From positions 62,001 to 126,000 of the forward strand of contig SVES01000001.1 of NCBI GenBank assembly GCA_015057305.1: a stretch of DNA of 64,000 bases, written 5' to 3'. Both the position numbers and the translations under genes were made by a program. Below, one piece after another: positions 8,069-15,902 of this stretch (the first letter of the stretch is position 1; each line of letters opens with the position of its first letter). The notes below the pieces were generated by a model. It saw nothing but the letters and a program-made list of their open reading frames with translations, had not been told where the DNA came from and ran no database searches. This DNA is from Pseudobutyrivibrio ruminis. Its GTDB lineage: Bacteria; Bacillota; Clostridia; Lachnospirales; Lachnospiraceae.

Positions 8069-9841
8069 TTATTTTGCTTCCATTGTTACTATTAGATTAT
8101 TAACATCAAACATATTTGAATAATCTACCCTAGTTGCTATTTTCTCTACTACGCCCATACCAAAGCTTTCATCTTCCATAAATTCTTCCAATGGTAGGTT
8201 ATTTTTTCTTTCTTTATACCAATCTATAGGATTGAAAATACGACCTTGGCATCTAAGCCTCATAACTACATTGTTGTCCAGAATCGATATTCTGATATCT
8301 ATATGCTGATTATCCTCCAAGCAACAATGATTTGCAAGAACCACCAACAGCTCCTCCACTGCAAGAGGTATCTTTAGACAAAGCTTAGTATCAACATCAT
8401 TTTCCTCACAAAAAGCTGCCACACTTTCATAAGCTGTGCTGACGCCCTCTTTTGTACCATCCGAAACAACAGAAAAAAATTTTTCGGAATAGTTCTGTTC
8501 CTCCAGCAAAATTCCTTTGAGACTAAGATTCTTTTTCTCACAAACTTTGGCATATAGATACATAATCGCAAAATCAATAAGCTCTGCTGTAATAAATGAA
8601 ATTGCATATAACGGAGATTTGTCAAAAAGCAAATGTATATTAGCAAATAATACAAGAAGTACAAAAGCATGCATAAATGTAAGAAGCAAAGCACCGTTAT
8701 TTTGCTTTATGGCATTATAATAGTAGATAAGGATATTCATTACTGCAGATGGAATCAAACTAATTGCCACAAGCCTTACTACTACTGCAGTATCTCTTAC
8801 ATGCTCAGCACCTGATATACCAAATGCCTCCGAAATCTGTGGCGCCAATATAATTATAATAATTGCTAATATGGTATGGAAAATAAGGGCTCCTCTTATA
8901 CTCGTCTTTAAGGTCTGGCGCTGACCTTCTACATCATGCTCTCCATGGAACACTCCGATTATAGGTGAAATAGCTTGCCCATAGCCTGTAACACTTGCTG
9001 AAGCTAAATTGATAATGGAAAAGCCTACCGCCAGGGATGAAACCCCATCTTTGCCGAAATACCTGGCTACAAGCATATTCATGAACATTGTTCTGAGCAT
9101 TTTACAGAGGTTATTTACTGCTGATGAACTGCCAAAGGTCATTATTACTAATAGCATCCTTTGGAGTTCTTTAGAATTCGGCTTCATAGGCTTGAACATG
9201 TTGTTTTTCGTAAATAGGAAAAATAAGCCAGCAGCATTTGCGATTACCATAGAAATAATATAGCCAAGTGCAAGCCCCACTGTACCCATTCCCAATCTCA
9301 AGAACAGATAAACCAAAATCAAATCAATAATTCCCATGGCGCCAAAGCAGTACATGCCATATTTAGCCTTGCCAATGAGCCTTAGGAAGTTAAAAGGAAA
9401 ATATAGCAATGTATTTAAAAATCCAAAAGCTATAATAAGTCTTCCATATATAGCTCCCAGGGCGCATTGACTTGCATCAGCACCTAGAAACATGAAAAAT
9501 TTATCAAAAAATAATATAAATGGAATAGACATGACTATAGGCACAACAAAGGACAGAACAAAAGAAAGCCACTCATATTTTGCAGCAGTCTTATAGTCCT
9601 CACTACCTAATGCTATTGATGATCTGACAGATGCTCCTATAGAAATTAGGCATCCTAGCATTGCATACAAAAATGTGAAGCTCGACAAAATACTCATCAT
9701 TGATAGTGCTTCTTTGCCAAGGAAACGGCCTGCAAGAAGCGTATTACCAAATGCTGATAGGGTAGTGCCAAGCAAGGCAATGATTGTCGGAACCAGGAAT
9801 TTTTTTAGCGTTTGCTGAATAAATGTATTTTCTGTATTCAT
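8069..9841 (-). CDS. MATE-family transporter fused to an RsbW-like HATPase domain
   Basis: 590 residues. Residues 1-440 are a MATE fold with about twelve membrane segments (LLGTTLSAFGNTLLAGRFLGKEALS at the start). Residues 455-590 are soluble and resemble the GHKL ATPase of anti-sigma factors such as RsbW/SpoIIAB: GRIFNP in the place of the G1 box and DESFGMGVVEKIATRVDY as the G2 box. The N box (AVEELLVVLANH) lacks the Mg-binding Asn at the expected position, so the domain may bind nucleotide weakly or act in protein binding. MATE proteins export drugs or metabolites by Na+ or H+ antiport, or flip lipid-linked sugars. The start has only a weak ribosome site. Confidence 0.8.
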   Translation of the reverse strand: MNTENTFIQQTLKKFLVPTIIALLGTTLSAFGNTLLAGRFLGKEALSMMSILSSFTFLYAMLGCLISIGASVRSSIALGSEDYKTAAKYEWLSFVLSFVVPIVMSIPFILFFDKFFMFLGADASQCALGAIYGRLIIAFGFLNTLLYFPFNFLRLIGKAKYGMYCFGAMGIIDLILVYLFLRLGMGTVGLALGYIISMVIANAAGLFFLFTKNNMFKPMKPNSKELQRMLLVIMTFGSSSAVNNLCKMLRTMFMNMLVARYFGKDGVSSLAVGFSIINLASASVTGYGQAISPIIGVFHGEHDVEGQRQTLKTSIRGALIFHTILAIIIIILAPQISEAFGISGAEHVRDTAVVVRLVAISLIPSAVMNILIYYYNAIKQNNGALLLTFMHAFVLLVLFANIHLLFDKSPLYAISFITAELIDFAIMYLYAKVCEKKNLSLKGILLEEQNYSEKFFSVVSDGTKEGVSTAYESVAAFCEENDVDTKLCLKIPLAVEELLVVLANHCCLEDNQHIDIRISILDNNVVMRLRCQGRIFNPIDWYKERKNNLPLEEFMEDESFGMGVVEKIATRVDYSNMFDVNNLIVTMEAK

Positions 9842-9890
9842 CCACTTATACCATATTTTTCATTTATATATATTTGTATAATACATTAAA

Positions 9891-10024
9891 TGCGAGACAA
9901 AGAAAACTCTTCATCTCGCACTTATTGTTTTATTCACGCCAGCAATCTGCTCGCATTCCTTTTTAATGTAAGCTTCGCTTACTAGAACGCTGCGAGATTG
10001 TCTGCGACAATCTGCTCGCATTCC
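9891..10024. repeat. 18-bp direct repeats and TGCGAG/CTCGCA hairpins after fliS
   Basis: CAATCTGCTCGCATTCCT occurs at 9942-9959 and 10007-10024. The second copy runs into the fliS stop codon. Three hairpins lie nearby: 9891-9919 (TGCGAGA/TCTCGCA), 9967-9981 (GTAAGC/GCTTAC) and 9991-10018 (GCGAG-ATTGTC/GACAAT-CTCGC). The cluster probably serves as the fliS 3' end. It has no good T-run. Confidence 0.6.
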
Positions 10025-10434
10025 TATGCAATACTACTATGCTGGCTATTTAAGTTTTTTCCGTTTGCCGTCAGTTTCATAACATCCTTCCATGCATCAC
10101 GCATAGTACGAAGATGTTTCAAAACCTCCTCAAGCTCTGAAGCTTCCTTTGTAATCATGGCATGTCTCAGGCAACTTCTAAGGTAGCTATATACTGCATG
10201 AAAATCCTTTGCTACCTCATATTTTTCATCAAGAGTAAGCTCAAACTCCTCGATGATTCTGTCAGTCTTTCTAATATTGATATGAGCTTTTTCTATGTCC
10301 TTATTTTCACAAGCTACAATAGCGATATTGCAAAACTTGATTGCTCCTTCATATAACATTAATGTCAATTCAGCTGGGCTCGCTGTCAGTATTCTGTTTT
10401 TTGCGTAAGCATCATAACCATTCATTGGTGTCAT
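10024..10434 (-). CDS. fliS: flagellar export chaperone FliS
   Basis: 136 residues from ATG 10434, seven bases after GGGAGG. An upstream ATG at 10470 is less likely. Contains the family start NGYDAYAKNRILTASPAELTLMLYEGAIKFC and the helical bundle that clamps the flagellin C-terminus in the cytoplasm. The gene follows fliD, as is usual. A second copy is at 63201-63677. Confidence 0.95.
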   Translation of the reverse strand: MTPMNGYDAYAKNRILTASPAELTLMLYEGAIKFCNIAIVACENKDIEKAHINIRKTDRIIEEFELTLDEKYEVAKDFHAVYSYLRSCLRHAMITKEASELEEVLKHLRTMRDAWKDVMKLTANGKNLNSQHSSIA

Positions 10435-10528
10435 ATTATCGCCTCCCAAATTTCTTTTACTTAAGTCCAATACTTACTTGATATGAAACCCCTTCGCGCG
10501 TAAGGTTTTTATATCACTTTTATCGGCA

Positions 10529-12742
10529 TCATCCACCTAATAATGAAGATATTGAAGATGAATTTCCCTGCAGAGTAGCCAAAGCTTTCTCCATTGCAGA
10601 GAATTTCTTGTAGTATGCATCCTCCATATCCTGTACTCTTTCTGTCCATGTTTTAATTAAGCTACTGTACTCAGAATATTCAGATGCCATCTCTTTGTCA
10701 TTGTAAACCGTATATACGGATTTTACTGCGGTGGATTTCATCTTATCATCAAGAGATTTGTATAATCCAGTGGTCATCTGCTTTAAAAACTCGATAACTG
10801 TATCTGGGTCTTCTGCAAGAGCAGCTCTTAGCTTTTCTTCGTTTCCAGATGTGTAGCTATCCTCTGAATCACCATCAATGTGGTATGCATAGCCTTCATT
10901 CTTTTCTGCATTCAAAGTACCTAGTGTATGTACTCCAAATGTTGACCATGCATATGTCTTACCATTTACTTCATATGTGCTCATCATAGACATGGTCATT
11001 GCTGAAATAATTCCCGAAAGCTGTGTATCTCTTCTAAGTAAGGAATCCTTAATCTTTTGCTCCCACTTCTCTATTTCAGTCTCAGACATCTCTGCCTTTT
11101 CATCATCTGTAAGTGGCTCATAATCCTTTGCTGAATCTGCATTATAAAGAGACTGCATTTCGTTCATTAAGGTATTATAGCTAGACAAGAAATCCTTTAC
11201 CTTATCGTAAAGTGCGTCAGTATCATTAGATACATTTACTGTGATTTCATCTGTTGTAACAGCTTGTGCCTCAATGGTAAGACCGTTTACTGTAATGGAG
11301 TTGGTATTGTTTGTATATGTTACTCCATTTAGTTCGATTTCTGCATCTACACCATCAACCTTCTTAGCCGTATTGCTTGTAGTTAAATCTACATTATCAG
11401 AGGCAATATTTGCCGCTAGATCAACTCGATAAAATACTGTATTTGCCAATTCTAGATTGTCACTCTGGGACCAGAACTTTGTATAGTTATAATTTCCAGT
11501 AGCGTCCTCAGAATCCTTTGCGCCAAAGTTTTCCTGGATATACTCACCCCATTTAGCGTAGGTTTCATTGCTCCATGCTGCATCAACCTCTGCCTTTGCT
11601 TCTGCTATTGCAGCTTCCTTCGCCGCTTTTTCTTCATCAGTGTCTTCTGACATTGCATTTGCCTTTGCAAGATTTACATTAGCATCACGAATTGCATTAA
11701 TTGCTGTTGTGATTTCTTCTTTTGTAGCCTGAGCTGCACTCTCGGTATATTCAGCCTCATCTGTATAAATTGTTTCGCCTAATTCGGCAATTTGTTCGTC
11801 AGTATAGGTTGTAATATCAATTCCCTTTTCATCCAAATATTCATCCAAATATTTAAAAGATGACTCAGTGGCGTACTCATTTTCAAGAGTTTCCTTTTCC
11901 TCTTGAGCAGCAGCTTTTTCCTCTTCAGTGGCAGTATCACTATTTATAATTTCATCTGCTGCACTGATTTTTTCCTTGTATGATTTCATTGAACTAAGCA
12001 TACTAGCAAATCCACTTGCAGTGCCTACAAATGAACCATACTGTTTTTTTACAAGTTCTGAACCAGAAGCTGTTGATTTAATGGAATTTATTTCGGAATC
12101 AGACAGCAATCCCATCTTGATAAGACTAGTTAATCCTAATGTATTACTTGCTGAAATAGAAAAATCTCCAGCCTTACCTGATGTCTTAGAGCTAATAAAA
12201 AATCTATGATTATTCTCGTCAAAATTTGCTTCTACACCAGCTTCTTTCAGTTTAGCTACAAACTGGTTAATAGTCATGGTGCTATCTAATTCGATATTAG
12301 TAACTGAAGTACCAGTTCTTACGGAAATCTTTGCATTTCCAGTAGCATCACCTGTTTTAATACCAAGAGACGATAAAGTAGTTGAACCAGTAACTGAAGA
12401 ATCTAATTCTCCACCAGTAACATATGCTGTACGTGCCAGGCTATTAATCTTAAGGCTTTGTGTACCATTAATTGCAGTTCCACTGGCAGTTGCTGTTGCC
12501 TTTGTGGAATCAGATACTGTAGCTTTCTTTACACTATAATTTGAAGAATAGCGCATCTGGCCAACAGATGTATAAAGGGAATACACCTTGCTATTTAATG
12601 TCTTCCAGGCATCCTGTTTCCAAGAAAGCTTAGTCTGAGCCTTGACATATTTATCCTTTTTATAGCTGTAGGCAGATACAAGAGCACCTACAATGGCTTC
12701 TGTATCAAGACCAGATGCCAAGCCAGATAATCTAATAGGCAT
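10529..12742 (-). CDS. fliD: flagellar filament cap protein FliD (HAP2)
   Basis: 737 residues, longer than the usual 450-700. N-terminus MPIRLSGLASGLDTEAIVGALVSAY is diagnostic. The FliD N-domain (SLKINSLARTAYVTGG) and C-domain (AKDYEPLTDDEKAEM, GTLNAEKNEGYAYHIDG, VQDMEDAYYKKFSAMEKALATLQG) are present. Between residues 215 and 430 lies an Ala/Glu-rich predicted coiled-coil insertion (TATEEEKAAAQEEKETLENEY), presumably surface exposed. Good ribosome site AGGAGGT. Part of flaG-fliD-fliS. Confidence 0.95.
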   Translation of the reverse strand: MPIRLSGLASGLDTEAIVGALVSAYSYKKDKYVKAQTKLSWKQDAWKTLNSKVYSLYTSVGQMRYSSNYSVKKATVSDSTKATATASGTAINGTQSLKINSLARTAYVTGGELDSSVTGSTTLSSLGIKTGDATGNAKISVRTGTSVTNIELDSTMTINQFVAKLKEAGVEANFDENNHRFFISSKTSGKAGDFSISASNTLGLTSLIKMGLLSDSEINSIKSTASGSELVKKQYGSFVGTASGFASMLSSMKSYKEKISAADEIINSDTATEEEKAAAQEEKETLENEYATESSFKYLDEYLDEKGIDITTYTDEQIAELGETIYTDEAEYTESAAQATKEEITTAINAIRDANVNLAKANAMSEDTDEEKAAKEAAIAEAKAEVDAAWSNETYAKWGEYIQENFGAKDSEDATGNYNYTKFWSQSDNLELANTVFYRVDLAANIASDNVDLTTSNTAKKVDGVDAEIELNGVTYTNNTNSITVNGLTIEAQAVTTDEITVNVSNDTDALYDKVKDFLSSYNTLMNEMQSLYNADSAKDYEPLTDDEKAEMSETEIEKWEQKIKDSLLRRDTQLSGIISAMTMSMMSTYEVNGKTYAWSTFGVHTLGTLNAEKNEGYAYHIDGDSEDSYTSGNEEKLRAALAEDPDTVIEFLKQMTTGLYKSLDDKMKSTAVKSVYTVYNDKEMASEYSEYSSLIKTWTERVQDMEDAYYKKFSAMEKALATLQGNSSSISSLLGG

Positions 12743-12752
12743 ACTCTACCTC

Positions 12753-13178
12753 CTATCTCTTTTCATCCACCATAATTCCTGCAAGTTCCCATGCCTTAGC
12801 TATTAAATCCAAGGTCTTGTCTGCAGGGAATTCTTTGATGACTTCCTTTGTTTCCTTATCAACCATTTTGATAGTCACGCGGTTGGTTCCCTCATGAATA
12901 CCAAAAACAGCCTCTGCATTTCCGTTTGCAGAGTTAATCTTTTCTACAGCTTCCTTTAAAGAAGATGTAGCCTGCTTTGCAGCATTTTTCTCGGCGTTTT
13001 CTTTTTCAGGGTTCGCCGAAAGGTTTTTATTTTCAGATTCAGCCGCCTTCTTATCCTTTACAGCAGCTGTGAAATCAACTGTAGCATTTTCCTTTTGCAC
13101 TGCTGGTGCTGGCGCCGCTTTTACTGAACTTCCTTGTCCCTGGTAGCTTACTGCGCTACTTACTTCGCCTATGTTCAT
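12753..13178 (-). CDS. flaG: FlaG family protein
   Basis: 141 residues. The N-terminal 75 are low-complexity, Ala/Lys/Glu-rich. The C-terminal FlaG core is clear (VFGIHEGTNRVTIKMVDKETKEVIKEFPADKTLDLIAKAWELAGIMVDEKR). FlaG influences filament length in several bacteria. It is the first gene of the flaG-fliD-fliS unit, ten bases ahead of fliD, with ribosome site AAGGAGG and a sigma-28-type promoter about 100 bases upstream. Confidence 0.92.
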   Translation of the reverse strand: MNIGEVSSAVSYQGQGSSVKAAPAPAVQKENATVDFTAAVKDKKAAESENKNLSANPEKENAEKNAAKQATSSLKEAVEKINSANGNAEAVFGIHEGTNRVTIKMVDKETKEVIKEFPADKTLDLIAKAWELAGIMVDEKR

Positions 13179-13238
13179 TTCTTTCCTCCTTACGTCCTAT
13201 GAATTAAAGTCCCATTCTCCAATCCATTTAGACAACAT

Positions 13239-13250
13239 ACATCCTTGTAC
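13239..13250 (-). promoter_or_regulatory. candidate high-affinity CsrA site in the flaG leader
   Basis: The minus strand reads GTACAAGGATGT, an exact match to the CsrA SELEX consensus RUACARGGAUGU. Further GGA motifs follow toward the flaG start (ATGGATTGGAGAATGGGA, ATAGGACG, AAGGAGG), the last being the ribosome site. Control of flaG-fliD-fliS by CsrA is inferred. Confidence 0.6.
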
Positions 13251-13279
13251 CATGGGAAATTTCTAGTTTTCTACTCCTT

Positions 13280-13306
13280 GTATCGGCACTCACCCCCAAA
13301 TACTTA
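13280..13306 (-). promoter_or_regulatory. sigma-28-type promoter of flaG-fliD-fliS
   Basis: Minus strand: TAAG, 15-base spacer, GCCGATAC. Two mismatches to the flagellar sigma consensus. Predicted start near 13273, giving a leader of about 95 bases. Confidence 0.75.
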
Positions 13307-13334
13307 ATAGCAAATCCCCAAATTTTTCTAAATT

Positions 13335-13437
13335 CTACGAAAGCCCATAGTTACGGCCACAAGCCTGATGAATTCTCCGCTCAGCGCAAATGCTTCGCTT
13401 GAGAATTATCAGAGCTTGTTTCCTACTACGGGCTTTC
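13335..13437 (+). repeat. structured palindromic element (family copy E1)
   Basis: Outer stem GAAAGCCC (13339-13346) with GGGCTTTC (13430-13437). Internal arm TAGTTACGGCCACAAGC opposes AGCTTGTTTCCTACTA. Inner stem CTGATGAATTCTC pairs with GAGAATTATCAG, with one bulge. Loop has CGCTCAGCGCAAATGCTTCGC. It matches E2 when E2 is read on the opposite strand, with stem differences that preserve pairing. Confidence 0.7.
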
Positions 13438-13514
13438 TTACTCTTTGGCTACACCATGCCGAGTGAGGGAGGACCTACGCCGTCTCTTTATTTGCTACAG
13501 ACTGCAAAAAACAA

Positions 13515-13616
13515 GAAAACTCCTAGTAGGCATCAAGCTATAATATTTCCTTAGCGAGACATGTTAGTCGAGCGGGGAAATATTATGCTTGTAGCCGTAA
13601 CTAGGAGTTTTCGTAG
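13515..13616 (-). repeat. structured palindromic element (family copy E2)
   Basis: Outer stem GAAAACTCCTAG (13515-13526) with its exact complement (13601-13612). Inner stem ATAATATTTCC pairs with GGAAATATTAT. The minus strand reads TAGTTACGGCTACAAGC on one arm and AGCTTGATGCCTACTA on the other, the same as E1. Loop CGCTCGACTAACATGTCTCGC. On the minus strand it is followed by TTGTTTTTTG, so it can also terminate csrA transcription. Confidence 0.7.
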
Positions 13617-13645
13617 GCCTCGTAGGCTTCGTAGACTTTCTACGT

Positions 13646-13867
13646 TTATAGCAGATTTTTGAGTGCTTCGAGGTCGTCCATGCTGATGGATTGTGCTGCC
13701 TCGTTTTCTTTTTGGATTTCTAAGTATACTTCTTTTCTATAGATAGACACTTCCTTTGGTGCCGATATTCCTATTTTTACCTGATCACCGCGAACTTCAA
13801 GGACTGTAATCTCGATGTTGTTGTTGATCATAATCGCGTCGCCTGTTTTTCGTGTTAATGCCAACAT
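13646..13867 (-). CDS. csrA: translational regulator CsrA
   Basis: 73 residues, full length for the family. Starts MLALTRKTGDAIMINNNIEITVLEVRGDQVKIGISAPKEVSIYRKEVY, with the conserved RNA-binding strand L-T-R-K and the GISAP-(R/K)EV segment. CsrA dimers bind GGA motifs in leaders and block translation. It lies two bases after fliW, its antagonist. Likely targets in this window are the flagellin and flaG leaders. Confidence 0.97.
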   Translation of the reverse strand: MLALTRKTGDAIMINNNIEITVLEVRGDQVKIGISAPKEVSIYRKEVYLEIQKENEAAQSISMDDLEALKNLL

Positions 13868-13869
13868 CG

Positions 13870-14322
13870 TTACTCACCGTCCTTTCCATGTAATGCATCA
13901 TGAATCAGGAATCGTACTGGCTCATTGCCATCAATGATAATCTGATCGCCTACATTAGTCTCAGTATTAATAATGATAGGTGCCTTAAGGTTAATAGATG
14001 CTTCTTTTGGATTCTTAGGAACTCTAACTGTAACTAAGACGTATGTGTTATCCTCGGTAAGCTCACCAAGTTGCTCTAGTGCATCCACATTGAAAGCTGG
14101 TGCATAGTCTGGCTTCACCTTGTGTGGAAGCATAACTGGCATTGCAAAGTCCGTCTCATCCAATGACTGGAGCCACATAATGTTGCCCTTATCCTTCTTT
14201 TCCTCGTCAAAAATGAGAGTGTATCTTTTCATGTCCGGAAAACCTATTAGACCATGAATTAGATTGATGACTTTTTCTTCGGAAATTTCAATTTCGCCGA
14301 ACAGTCTAGTTTTTACCTGCAT
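13870..14322 (-). CDS. fliW: flagellar assembly factor FliW
   Basis: 150 residues with conserved EISEEKVINLIHGLIGFPDMKRYTLI and a C-terminal ETNVGDQIII. FliW binds CsrA allosterically and also binds flagellin, so free flagellin levels set CsrA activity. Start follows AGGAGAAGG. Its stop is two bases from the csrA start, so the pair is translated together. Confidence 0.97.
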   Translation of the reverse strand: MQVKTRLFGEIEISEEKVINLIHGLIGFPDMKRYTLIFDEEKKDKGNIMWLQSLDETDFAMPVMLPHKVKPDYAPAFNVDALEQLGELTEDNTYVLVTVRVPKNPKEASINLKAPIIINTETNVGDQIIIDGNEPVRFLIHDALHGKDGE

Positions 14323-14338
14323 TATCCCTTCTCCTTTG

Positions 14339-15889
14339 TTAGATATAGTTTAGTAGTGTCGAATCGCCCAGCTTTCCAGCAGCTGTAAGCGATGACTGAT
14401 ATGCGGTGTAAGCAGCTGTGTACTGAATGATAATCTGGGATAAATCTATATCATCATTATTTGATTGTAACTCTTGCACAGTCTCTTTTTGATCGCCAAC
14501 TCTCGTCTTTGTTAGCTCGAGAGATTGACCCTTACAGCCCAAATCAGTTATTGCTAATGTTATTGTATCATAATACTCAGTTAATTTGCCTATTTCTGTA
14601 TTAAAAAGTTTTTGCATGTTGTCATTATAGTAATCATATTCCTTCTGAGCTGCATCTTTCCACTTTTGCAACCATTCCTGATCCGTGTCTGATGCGTACT
14701 GTGTCTCGCGCATCATATCATCAAGAGTTGACAGCTTGTCATATGCTTTAACAACTCTTTGAACTGCATCAATCATTTCGCCCACATCACGCTGAACTGA
14801 GCTGTCAAATACATCACATGCCTCTGTATTAATATTGATTGTCTGGTTGGCTGCGATTGTATATTCTATATCAAAATAGATGCGATTTCCCTCGTCATCA
14901 AATTTGGTATATACGTTGTTACTGGTGAGATTTGCGCGAGTCTCATCCACAAGCTTAGTGCAATTATAATAGTATTCTGGGCGAAGCTCACCTTCTGAAA
15001 AGCCTTGCTTTTCGTACTGGATATCAACAGTAGCATTGCCTTCCTTTAAAGAAGCTGCAAGTGTATTTCCAAAAATCAATTCACCAGTTTTTCTTATAAA
15101 TACTGCTGCATCATCCGCTACTGTTTTAACACCAGCATTCGCATCAGCCCATGCTGCCTGATCTTCGTAAACTGTTACTGTTGGTGATGGGTTAAGCTCT
15201 GTTCCACCCTTTAATGTAAATGTTACCGAGTTCACAGTATCAATTTCATTGTAGTTCATTCTAAGTCTATAGAAATTTGTCTGAGTAATATCAGAAATAG
15301 CCACAGTTGGATCCAAAGATGGCTTTAACAGCTCTTCTTCAGTAGTAGGAATAATAACCTCTCCCGAATAGTATCTATGCTCCTCCATTAAATCCTCTAT
15401 AGATAATGACTGATTTATTTGATATTTTGTATTTGGGTCATCCTCTGTAAAGGTTAAATTACAATTTGTTCTATAGCCTGTAAAAACTGTACGGTTTGCA
15501 TAATCAGAATTTCCCTCTGCATAAAGCTGCTTTTGGAGAGCTTCAAGCTGTGTAATCATTGTCTTTCTGTCATCCTGATTTACTGTATCAGTAGAACCTG
15601 CTACTGCGATTTCCTTACAATCCTTACCAATATCTCGTATATTTATGAGAGCTGTCTCAGTTACACTAATCCACTGGGTTGCATCAGGGATATTTTTGTC
15701 GTAGTACTGTGTTACTTGAGCAAGAGTTGTTGACAATCTTAATGAACGCACAGCAATTACCGGGTCATCAGATGGCTTGTCTATTTTCTTCTGAGATGTC
15801 ATCTGAGTGTTTCGCTTATTAACAATCTCTTTTGTGCTGTTAATATTTGATGCTGCGTTATTCATTATCATTTTGTTTGTAACTCTCAT
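14339..15889 (-). CDS. flgL: flagellar hook-filament junction protein FlgL (HAP3)
   Basis: 516 residues, larger than the common 300. The N-terminal flagellin-like domain is clear (MRVTNKMIMNNAASNINST, KKIDKPSDDPVIAVRSLRL, LYAEGNSDYANRTVFTGYRTN). The C-terminal helix closes the fold (DIDLSQIIIQYTAAYTAYQSSLTAAGKLGDSTLLNYI). The middle 200 residues are a beta-rich insertion. Sits between flgK and fliW. Confidence 0.93.
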   Translation of the reverse strand: MRVTNKMIMNNAASNINSTKEIVNKRNTQMTSQKKIDKPSDDPVIAVRSLRLSTTLAQVTQYYDKNIPDATQWISVTETALINIRDIGKDCKEIAVAGSTDTVNQDDRKTMITQLEALQKQLYAEGNSDYANRTVFTGYRTNCNLTFTEDDPNTKYQINQSLSIEDLMEEHRYYSGEVIIPTTEEELLKPSLDPTVAISDITQTNFYRLRMNYNEIDTVNSVTFTLKGGTELNPSPTVTVYEDQAAWADANAGVKTVADDAAVFIRKTGELIFGNTLAASLKEGNATVDIQYEKQGFSEGELRPEYYYNCTKLVDETRANLTSNNVYTKFDDEGNRIYFDIEYTIAANQTININTEACDVFDSSVQRDVGEMIDAVQRVVKAYDKLSTLDDMMRETQYASDTDQEWLQKWKDAAQKEYDYYNDNMQKLFNTEIGKLTEYYDTITLAITDLGCKGQSLELTKTRVGDQKETVQELQSNNDDIDLSQIIIQYTAAYTAYQSSLTAAGKLGDSTLLNYI

Positions 15890-15902
15890 ATGTATTACCT
15901 CA

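Larger units (their letters stand above)
13179..13645. other. csrA-flaG intergenic region (467 bp)
   Basis: Contains no convincing gene. From right to left it holds structured element E2 next to the csrA stop, a short spacer, structured element E1, the sigma-28-type promoter of flaG and a leader rich in GGA motifs. Confidence 0.8.

Noticed and set aside
13335..13616. E1/E2 as a known riboswitch class
   Set aside because: No match to conserved cores I know (SAM, c-di-GMP, TPP, lysine, T-box), and the copies point in opposite directions.
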